5,425 nt of DNA from Alphaproteobacteria bacterium (GTDB taxonomy: Bacteria > Pseudomonadota > Alphaproteobacteria > UBA8366 > GCA-2717185): positions 1 through 5,425 of the forward strand of contig JAESSL010000128.1 of assembly GCA_016764135.1 (NCBI GenBank), written 5' to 3'. The notes under the pieces are model-generated. The model ran no database searches and was not told where the DNA came from. It was given only the letters and a program-made list of their open reading frames with translations. Shown here piece by piece: positions 1 to 5,425 of the stretch (its first letter is position 1; each line of letters starts with the position of its first letter). The translations under genes and the position numbers were made by a program.

Positions 1-668
1 CACCTGAAGCTACGCTTGTTCATTTAGCCGAATGCCGTGATATCCAGCGTTACGCGGAATCACCCCAGATCGCTGAAGTGCAAAAGGCGATTTTGCAAAA
101 ATTACTCCGTAAACCATACGCCCGTGTTATCTATGCATCGTCCCTAACAGCCGGACGGGATTTTGGCCTCGCCTCCGTACCGCCTTATGTTGTCTATAAA
201 CGCGCTGCTGAATCTATGGTCCTTGAACAGCGTGGTATAGCCTTGCGCTTTACCAACCTTTATGGCCCAGGGGGCATGGCTGAAAATACAGTGCTCATGG
301 AACTTTTGGCGCAATTACGTTCAGAGGCAGCAACTCCGTTAACGGTAATTAATAGCGCGGCGTACATCGATTTACTCCACGTCGAAGACGCTGCACAAGC
401 GATCGTACAAGCAATACTCGCATCACAGAAGGAGCTGAACGTGATCGCTCGTTTTGACATAGCGAGCCAGCGCCCAATAACGGTTCGGCAATTAGCCGAA
501 AAAATGGCTGAAATTGCGGGGCAAACGGGCCGGGCGATTCAATCGAAAACAGACCGTCCTAACAGCCCTGTCCAAACTGATGGGGCGAATGCTAAGAAAT
601 GGCTGGGCTGGAGCCCGACTATCTCATTGGAAGAGGGCTTACATACTCTTTTAGACGGTGCTTCCTAA
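1..668 (+). CDS. NAD-dependent sugar epimerase/dehydratase (extended SDR), 5' end missing
   Basis: C-terminal part of an extended short-chain dehydrogenase/reductase, a family that uses NAD(P) to epimerise, dehydrate or reduce nucleotide sugars in the cytoplasm. The frame is open from base 3 to the TAA at 666-668, giving 221 visible residues. The GTG at 78 is an internal valine, not the start. Visible marks are a strand ending in 'VIYASS' (catalytic Ser region), the YxxxK dyad in 'PYVVYK' (Tyr codon at 186, Lys codon at 198), 'LRFTNLYGPG', which fits the usual substrate-domain entry motif, and a 'LGWSPTISLEEGL' ending typical of the family's C-terminus. The Rossmann GxxGxxG loop lies outside the window. 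The exact substrate cannot be read from this fragment. It sits 29 bases ahead of the NeuC-type gene on the same strand, so a role in the same surface-sugar pathway is likely. Family is confident; specific reaction is not. Confidence 0.88.
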   Translation, partial: PEATLVHLAECRDIQRYAESPQIAEVQKAILQKLLRKPYARVIYASSLTAGRDFGLASVPPYVVYKRAAESMVLEQRGIALRFTNLYGPGGMAENTVLMELLAQLRSEAATPLTVINSAAYIDLLHVEDAAQAIVQAILASQKELNVIARFDIASQRPITVRQLAEKMAEIAGQTGRAIQSKTDRPNSPVQTDGANAKKWLGWSPTISLEEGLHTLLDGAS

Positions 669-697
669 GTAGAAATGACGAGTAACAGTACCAAATT

Positions 698-1921
698 ATG
701 ACAAAAAAAATTATCGCGGTCTTTACAGGAAACCGGGCAGAGTACGGCCTGCAATACCCTATATTAAAGGCGATCGACGCTCATCCTGATTTAGAATACC
801 GACTCATCGTTTCGGGAGCTCATTTGGATGACAATTTTGGTCGTACGCTAGACGAAATACGCGCCGATGGATTTGATATACATGAAACCGTGGATATCAA
901 GGTGCCGGATGACACGTTGAGAGCGACAGCCTATGCAATTGGCTCCGGCGTAATTGCGATCGCCGAAGCCCTGGCCCGCGTGAACCCAGATATATTTGTC
1001 GTTTACGCGGATCGTTTTGAAGGGTTCGCCGCAGTTATCGCTGGCTCACAGACCAATGTTCCCGTCGCCCATATTGAAGGCGGCGACCTGACCGAGGGAG
1101 GCGCGCTGGACGATTCAGTACGACATGCGATGTCGAAACTGGCGCATCTGCATTTCACGACAAACCAACAGGCGAGTAATCGCGTAATTGGCATGGGCGA
1201 GGAGCCATGGCGGGTGCATACGGTTGGCTTCCCAATGATCGATATGATCTTGGACGGTAATTTCGCCAGTCGGGAAGATGTCTTGGCGCAATATAAATTA
1301 GACCCGACACGACCAATTATTGTTTTCACTCAACATTCTGTAACCACTTTATTCGATGCGGCGGAAGATCAGTTGCGCCCATCACTTGAAGGCCTCGCCA
1401 AATTTTCTCGTGAATTTAAGGCCCAGGTTATACTCACCTATCCCAATAATGACGCTGGCGGCCGCCATATTTATTCCATGCTGGAAGATGTCATGCAGGA
1501 CGCTCCAGAGGGCTTTCAACTACACAGATCGCTTGGTCGCTACAATTATCATGGCCTCCTAGCCCTGGCGCAGACACCAGAGATTAATGTCGTTTGCGCC
1601 GGAAATTCATCTTCCGGGATAAAGGAAAGTCCCGCTTTTGGTTGCCCTTGTGTAAATATCGGCACCCGGCAACTTGGGCGGTTGCGTGCGGAAAACGTCC
1701 TTGATGCGCCCTACGAGAAAGAAGCCATTTTTGAAGCCCTGAAAACGGCGGCGCTTGATCCGGCATTCCGGAAAAAAAGCCGTGAATCCGCCAACCCATA
1801 CGGTATGGGAGATGCAGGTATCAAGATTGCCAAGATCCTTGCGGAAACCGAATTGGGAGAGGGGCTCATTATCAAAAAGATGCTTCTAAAAGGCGAGGTG
1901 AACGAAGGCTGGCACCGTTAG
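698..1921 (+). CDS. neuC: UDP-N-acetylglucosamine 2-epimerase, hydrolysing (NeuC/LegG type)
   Basis: Cytoplasmic GT-B-fold enzyme that epimerises a UDP-HexNAc at C2 and releases UDP. It yields ManNAc (NeuC) or the 2,4-diacetamido-trideoxymannose (LegG) used by a nonulosonate synthase. The 407-residue product carries the family marks in order: 'FTGNRAEYG' (9-17), 'DRFEG' (105-109), 'HIEGGDLTEG' (125-134), 'DDSVRHAMSKLAHLHF' (138-153), 'GFPMID' (177-182), 'QHSVTT' (212-217), 'TYPNNDAGGR' (247-256), 'GNSSSGIKES' (302-311) and 'NIGTRQLGRLR' (320-330). Acidic and His residues expected in catalysis and UDP binding are present (D105, E127, E133, H213, S304-S306, E310). Length is slightly above the roughly 380-390 usual; about 25 C-terminal residues with basic stretches look like an extra tail. 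The ATG at 698 places the TGNRAEYG motif at the normal distance from the N-terminus, although no strong Shine-Dalgarno is visible. Substrate choice between UDP-GlcNAc and UDP-diacetylbacillosamine cannot be decided here. Confidence 0.93.
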   Translation: MTKKIIAVFTGNRAEYGLQYPILKAIDAHPDLEYRLIVSGAHLDDNFGRTLDEIRADGFDIHETVDIKVPDDTLRATAYAIGSGVIAIAEALARVNPDIFVVYADRFEGFAAVIAGSQTNVPVAHIEGGDLTEGGALDDSVRHAMSKLAHLHFTTNQQASNRVIGMGEEPWRVHTVGFPMIDMILDGNFASREDVLAQYKLDPTRPIIVFTQHSVTTLFDAAEDQLRPSLEGLAKFSREFKAQVILTYPNNDAGGRHIYSMLEDVMQDAPEGFQLHRSLGRYNYHGLLALAQTPEINVVCAGNSSSGIKESPAFGCPCVNIGTRQLGRLRAENVLDAPYEKEAIFEALKTAALDPAFRKKSRESANPYGMGDAGIKIAKILAETELGEGLIIKKMLLKGEVNEGWHR

Positions 1922-1988
1922 GCTACCCGTCACCATTAATCGAATTTGCATAACTCTCACTAAAGCTCTGAAATTTATTTACCGGACT

Positions 1989-2009
1989 TAAAGACGGATG
2001 TCGTCTTTA
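1989..2009. terminator. Weak stem-loop between convergent genes, possible bidirectional terminator
   Basis: A perfect inverted repeat has 8-base arms, TAAAGACG (1989-1996) and CGTCTTTA (2002-2009), around a 5-base loop. It lies 68 bases after the neuC stop and 100 bases before the end of the convergent gene. The A/T-rich outer stem gives a short T run on both strands, as bidirectional terminators do. The stem has only three G-C pairs and no T tract beyond it, so strength is doubtful. The rest of the 187-base gap (1922-2108) holds no gene I can support. Confidence 0.35.
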
Positions 2010-2090
2010 CGCGAAAACCGATGGCACCGCCGACCAAGGCGCAAGTCCCATAGTTTTCGAAAAACCTTAAAGCTAATTTGAAATTCATCC

Positions 2091-2111
2091 TGACGGTCGG
2101 CGACGCCGTCA
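2091..2111 (-). terminator. Stem-loop overlapping the stop codon of the large glycosyltransferase gene
   Basis: On the minus strand, 6-base arms TGACGG and CCGTCA flank a 9-base loop, and the first arm includes the TGA stop of the 941-residue gene. A second small stem (GTTTT/AAAAC, 2053-2065) lies just beyond. There is no clear T tract directly after the hairpin, so a factor-independent terminator is only possible; it could instead protect the 3' end of the mRNA or be chance. Confidence 0.25.
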
Positions 2112-4934
2112 ACGGACTAGACTGCGCGCAATTCGATCCGCACATTGCATATCAAGGTATTGAGGATTCTGTTCAAAAAAGTCATCCCGACGTTGTCGAA
2201 TTTTCGTCCGAAAATCCGTGTCGGAAAATATCTTCAACACAACATTGTGCAATTCATCTTCCGTTTTTGCTGACGCCGCAATGCCCCATTCACCGATATT
2301 CATCGGGTGGGGCATCGTATATCCAGAGACATCCGCCACCACGCAATTCGCACCGAGACAGGCCGCTTCAAGCAAAACATTGCTTGATAAGCTGATTACG
2401 ACATCAGAAGACAGAATGCTTTTGCCTAAATCATCCCCGTTTCCATCGATAACTTGCTGGTCATCCAGAGCGGCGCCGAGAAATTTCAGGTAACCCTCTC
2501 TGGTTTCATCACTATCAATGGGATGTGGCCGAACCAATATTCTGATTTCTGGGTTGCCTAGCGCCAAACGCCGCATAGCGCCTAGCATGACTCTCATCTC
2601 TTTTTCTGCATATGGCTGCATTGCCAACATAACAACCTTTTGCACACCTTCGTCCTTAGTCGATAAGCCGGAGGATTCCTCAATTTCAGGCCTCCGGTTT
2701 GATTTTCGGAGTGTATCTATTCGGACGCTCCCAACCGTTTCCGTTGCTCCCTTTGGCCAGTTCATTGTTTTTTGAAACATTTCACCAAAAGTATCGTCCA
2801 GTACGAATAATTGGTCTGCGTTTGGACGCCAATTAAATATATTCCTCGGATCATCCGCCACAAAAATCATTTGGCAATCCGCCGTTGGCACACCAGCTTC
2901 TCGCGCGGCTCTCAAGGCCGCACGCGCACTTGTTTCCGCGCCGGGATACGCTAACAAGCGGTGCGGTTTTCGATTTTCAAAGCGCGTGCGGAATGTATTC
3001 GCGGCATGAAGCACAGTGGCGACTCTTTCCACCATTGCGTTTTTGACAAACTGTTCGACCATAGGCGCACAATTAAATTCTTTATACATTACGCCTCCCT
3101 CCGCACGCAGGTATTCTATAAATGCGCGTTGGTATCGACGAACAGGAGCAAGAACCCTCGAATCAAACGATGGGCACCGCTCGCTGTATATGCGTTGAGG
3201 CGTTGGCCCTATAATTTCTTTTAATCGATCAAAGTTCGCCTGCGCACCGCCATTGGGTTTTTCAACAAACGATACCTGCAGATCGCGGTGCTCCAAAACC
3301 TGGCGGAGCAATTCGGAAAGTCCGGATCCAACGAAGGCATGACTATAGTTACCCTCAAGCTGCAGAAAGATCTCGATTGCAGATGGGCGTTCGATCGCGG
3401 ATTCTTCAGATTTCCGCATTTCTGCAACAACAAGCTTTTTCGATGTTTCGATCGCGACATCTAGATGTGTGATTACATCTCGCTTCACATTTTTAATAAT
3501 CTCGGGCGACGTTTTTTTCCTCGATAAAATATGAGCGTTTGTATTTGAAATCCGCAGAGCTTCCAACGCCCTGTTCGCCGTTGCTCCGACCGTAGTGGAA
3601 TGGGTGACATGCAAGTACACATTCTTCGGCGGCATTTTTGTGAGCGCCATATCGAGCACAGGCAACCAACTCAAACCACGGCCAAGGACCATACAGAGAC
3701 AGTCCACATCCTCCAAAATCATGTCGCAGAGGACGAGACGCCGAAAAACCTCCGAATACAAATAGGATTCCAACGGCTCAACAAGTAAATCGCCATAGCA
3801 ATCGATAAATTCGGGATAAACGCTATTTTCGCCTGATAAGCCCTTTATCGCCTCCGTAATAACTCTTATTGCGTCAGTCGACATAGATGCACAGTCATTA
3901 TCTCGCTGTGAAAACTTTGGCATTAAAGTATGCACTGTCTCCACGTTGAGCTGCGCGGAATGCCAACTTGGCCACATATCCTTGAGTTTTAGAAGGTCTT
4001 TGGATGTGTTAATACTGAGTACCGTGACAGACTTTGCTGACCGAAATGCGTTGGGCAATATATCAAGAGGTGAATCACCATCCACTAACACAGCAATATT
4101 TTTACCCTCAAACGGATCATCCAGTTCATCCGCCCCACGGGATGCAACGCCCAGTCCATGGGCGGATATATCATAAACGGATTCAAACCCCTGATCTAAC
4201 CCCAGCGACATAAAATCCATTTTCGATGCATCAGACCCAGCCATAACGGTAATCATATTTGCATCTATAGTCATAGCAGGCCCTAGAGGAAGGCCGCTTG
4301 TTTCTTCAATAATGGTATAAGTGTCCTTGGAAGTAGACGACACAGGAATGGCGCCGTGTAAATCGAGTACAAATCCAAACTTACCGTTTGCTAAACCAGA
4401 CTCAAGAAGGTCAGGTCGACTTAAATTGGCGACAGTAGTCGCGACAATATTCCCGGAGTTAGTTCGGATGGATACCTTTACAGTTTCTGGCGGCGTTCCC
4501 CATGCACATGCCCAACCCGTAATTTTCAGATCATGGATATGATCAATGTGCCCTCGAACATCGCGCCAGTTCTCAGGGCGTCGTCGTAATTGAATATCAG
4601 TCGTGAAACTCCAAAGAGTACGACCATTTGATGAAACCGTCAGACAAACTTCATGTACCTGATCATCGCAATAGATATCTGGAATCTGTGCGGTAAATCC
4701 ATGCCCACCCTTCCCTTGACCTAATTCCCGGAGATCCGTCCTCATCTCCTCAGCCAAGACAGAAACAACCCTCGCGTTATCGACCTGTACATCCAGAACT
4801 TCAGGAGTATCCGGATTATTTCGATCCATTACCCAGCCACGAAGAACGCCAAAATCGGATGAATCCAAAGATCCGACATATCGGCCTCGTATGATTCGTT
4901 GGCGAATCTTTGATCCTAATTCTTTTATTTTCAT
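2109..4934 (-). CDS. Large multidomain GT-B-like glycosyltransferase with duplicated N-terminal beta-domain
   Basis: A 941-residue protein with no signal peptide or membrane segment, so probably cytoplasmic or bound to the inner membrane face. Residues 1-20 are strongly basic. Residues about 28-115 and 127-214 are two divergent copies of a beta-rich domain sharing 'GW', a Pro, 'R.DL', 'G' and 'G..GF'. Residues about 275-505 are an alpha/beta region I do not recognise. Residues about 518-700 and 765-930 look like the two Rossmann halves of a GT-B enzyme: 'AYPGAETSARAA' (662-673), 'RPHP' (802-805), 'SSDVVISLSSNVLLEAACLG' (842-861). RPHP followed by a Ser-rich loop and a Glu is seen in capsule, polysialic acid and glycerophosphate-polymer transferases, where it helps bind the nucleotide donor. 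The likely role is transfer of a sugar to a surface glycan or protein; donor and acceptor are unknown. The ATG at 4934 overlaps the upstream stop (ATGA), implying coupled translation. The glycosyltransferase call is moderate; nonulosonate specificity is only a guess from the convergent neuC. Confidence 0.8.
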   Translation of the reverse strand: MKIKELGSKIRQRIIRGRYVGSLDSSDFGVLRGWVMDRNNPDTPEVLDVQVDNARVVSVLAEEMRTDLRELGQGKGGHGFTAQIPDIYCDDQVHEVCLTVSSNGRTLWSFTTDIQLRRRPENWRDVRGHIDHIHDLKITGWACAWGTPPETVKVSIRTNSGNIVATTVANLSRPDLLESGLANGKFGFVLDLHGAIPVSSTSKDTYTIIEETSGLPLGPAMTIDANMITVMAGSDASKMDFMSLGLDQGFESVYDISAHGLGVASRGADELDDPFEGKNIAVLVDGDSPLDILPNAFRSAKSVTVLSINTSKDLLKLKDMWPSWHSAQLNVETVHTLMPKFSQRDNDCASMSTDAIRVITEAIKGLSGENSVYPEFIDCYGDLLVEPLESYLYSEVFRRLVLCDMILEDVDCLCMVLGRGLSWLPVLDMALTKMPPKNVYLHVTHSTTVGATANRALEALRISNTNAHILSRKKTSPEIIKNVKRDVITHLDVAIETSKKLVVAEMRKSEESAIERPSAIEIFLQLEGNYSHAFVGSGLSELLRQVLEHRDLQVSFVEKPNGGAQANFDRLKEIIGPTPQRIYSERCPSFDSRVLAPVRRYQRAFIEYLRAEGGVMYKEFNCAPMVEQFVKNAMVERVATVLHAANTFRTRFENRKPHRLLAYPGAETSARAALRAAREAGVPTADCQMIFVADDPRNIFNWRPNADQLFVLDDTFGEMFQKTMNWPKGATETVGSVRIDTLRKSNRRPEIEESSGLSTKDEGVQKVVMLAMQPYAEKEMRVMLGAMRRLALGNPEIRILVRPHPIDSDETREGYLKFLGAALDDQQVIDGNGDDLGKSILSSDVVISLSSNVLLEAACLGANCVVADVSGYTMPHPMNIGEWGIAASAKTEDELHNVVLKIFSDTDFRTKIRQRRDDFFEQNPQYLDMQCADRIARSLVR
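2281..2315 (-). other. Strong stem-loop inside the glycosyltransferase coding region
   Basis: Perfect 8-base arms ATGCCCCA (2281-2288) and TGGGGCAT (2308-2315) enclose a small internal loop and then a second 5-base stem (CCGAT 2293-2297 / ATCGG 2302-2306) with a 4-base loop. It covers codons 874-885 of the large protein (the M-P-H-P-M-N-I-G-E-W-G-I stretch), about 170 bases before its stop. The fold is plain from the sequence; a function is not, and codon constraint may explain it. Confidence 0.45.
4293..4853 (-). repeat. Tandem duplication of a beta-rich domain at protein level
   Basis: Two units of about 88 codons lie in tandem in the large protein (residues 28-115 and 127-214). Aligned positions include 'LRGWVMD' with 'ITGWACA', 'EEMRTDLRELG' with 'ANLSRPDLLESG', and 'GGHGF' with 'NGKFGF'. 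The DNA copies are diverged, so this is an old duplication or two members of one domain family. I recognise the pattern from alphaproteobacterial glycan enzymes but cannot give it a firm family name; carbohydrate binding is a reasonable guess. Confidence 0.65.
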
Positions 4935-5425
4935 ACCATTTCCAAAGCCGCTTTTAAGTCGGGGTTCCGGCTAGTCTGCAATAATCCGCCAATTGCGCTT
5001 ACAACTAATTCCGTGTGCTGATTGCGGCTATCTTCAATTTCTTGAGATGAATGCACCGTCCCACGGGTTTCCTTTCTAAGAAAATATAAGAATGCACGCC
5101 GCAAGATAGATCTCGTTTTTTCCAGCGACAGCCCATCGATGCGCGCCGCACAAGCAACCACGGGCTCCATTTTTTCAGTCCATTCCGCAGAAAATTTACC
5201 CTCAATCATTAAGTCCATCCAGGTATCACTCTGTGAATCCTGGTCAGGGTGGACTAACCGCATACCGTACAATTGGTCGATCAGGCCTACGCGACCAAGC
5301 GCGACGGTGTTAAGTGCGGACATGATCTCGTCTACACGCGGGTTGGTTACTTGAAACTCACCCCCGCCAAAAGCTTCAAAAAGTACAGATCGCCGATGAA
5401 CAGCATAAAATGTGGGGCTATACTG
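4931..5425 (-). CDS. Glycosyltransferase-like protein, 5' end missing at the right edge
   Basis: The frame is open from the right edge of the window to the TGA at 4931-4933, giving 164 visible residues. The ATG at 5323 is not needed as a start: 34 further in-frame residues precede it without a stop, including 'YSPTFYAVHRRSVL'. That segment, with a following 'GMRLVHPDQDSQSD' stretch and an acidic, helical C-terminus, resembles the C-terminal part of family-2-like glycosyltransferases of surface-glycan loci, where an aromatic-rich 'FYAVHR' region follows the catalytic core. I compare it from memory to the proteins named 'TIGR00180 family glycosyltransferase'; this is tentative. The catalytic DxD would lie outside the window. 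It overlaps the start of the 941-residue gene by four bases, so the two are co-transcribed and probably act on the same glycan. Confidence 0.8.
   Translation of the reverse strand, partial: QYSPTFYAVHRRSVLFEAFGGGEFQVTNPRVDEIMSALNTVALGRVGLIDQLYGMRLVHPDQDSQSDTWMDLMIEGKFSAEWTEKMEPVVACAARIDGLSLEKTRSILRRAFLYFLRKETRGTVHSSQEIEDSRNQHTELVVSAIGGLLQTSRNPDLKAALEMV
4939..4943 (-). promoter_or_regulatory. Ribosome binding site for the large glycosyltransferase gene
   Basis: On the minus strand GGAAA lies 4 bases before the ATG at 4934 (its GG at positions -9 and -8), inside the end of the upstream coding region. It supports this ATG and, with the ATGA overlap, suggests translational coupling. It is a partial Shine-Dalgarno match only. 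Confidence 0.45.

Noticed and set aside
675..701. Eight-codon open frame just before neuC that could be a leader peptide
   Set aside because: ATG at 675 to TGA at 699 overlaps the neuC start, but there is no ribosome binding site or attenuator-like structure; chance is the simpler reading.
1003..1329. Minus-strand open frame of 108 codons inside neuC
   Set aside because: It is antisense to the most conserved part of neuC and its Cys/Ser-rich translation resembles no protein family.
2078..2395. Plus-strand open frame of 105 codons overlapping the end of the large minus-strand gene
   Set aside because: It runs mostly antisense to the well-supported glycosyltransferase module, has low-complexity His/Pro/Ser-rich composition and no ribosome binding site.
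2899..2927. GC-rich inverted repeat-like stretch in the large gene
   Set aside because: It encodes an Ala/Arg-rich helix (residues about 670-680); repeated Ala and Arg codons explain the symmetry.
3221..3460. Second minus-strand open frame of 79 codons within the large gene
   Set aside because: It is an alternative frame inside residues about 490-570 of the large protein, with a basic, Ser-rich translation lacking family resemblance.
1..5425. Insertion sequence, tRNA, CRISPR array or riboswitch
   Set aside because: No terminal inverted repeats, transposase-like protein, tRNA cloverleaf pattern or regularly spaced direct repeats were seen; nearly all of the window is coding.

Overview
The window is a stretch of a bacterial surface-glycan locus, probably from an alphaproteobacterium. 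This lineage guess rests on moderate base composition, the repeated 'GW...P...R.DL...G..GF' beta-domain in the large protein (a type I associate with alphaproteobacterial glycan enzymes), and general protein style. It is an inference, not a demonstrated placement.

Left half, plus strand (1-1921): the C-terminal part of an extended short-chain dehydrogenase/reductase (NAD-dependent sugar epimerase/dehydratase) runs in from the left edge. After a 29-base gap comes a complete hydrolysing UDP-GlcNAc 2-epimerase of the NeuC/LegG type. This enzyme makes the 2-epimerised free sugar that feeds sialic or legionaminic acid synthesis. The pair reads as one operon that makes a nucleotide-sugar precursor and continues to the left of the window.

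Middle (1922-2108): a 187-base gap separates the two convergent gene sets. It holds no gene, only weak stem-loops that could end transcription from either side.

Right half, minus strand (2109-5425): a gene running in from the right edge overlaps, by an ATGA, a 941-residue multidomain protein. The large protein has a basic N-terminus, two copies of a beta-rich domain, an unrecognised middle region and a C-terminal GT-B-like glycosyltransferase module with an RPHP motif. The upstream gene's reading frame is open to the window edge, so the methionine at 5323 is internal or at least need not be the start. Its sequence looks like the C-terminal part of a glycosyltransferase-like protein.

Taken together, the plus-strand genes would make an activated nonulosonic acid or related sugar, and the minus-strand genes would encode transferases that place sugars on a surface polymer or flagellin. 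The most interesting hypothesis is that the 941-residue protein is an undescribed nonulosonate or capsule-type transferase with its own duplicated accessory domain. No mobile element, tRNA, rRNA, CRISPR array or clear promoter was seen.
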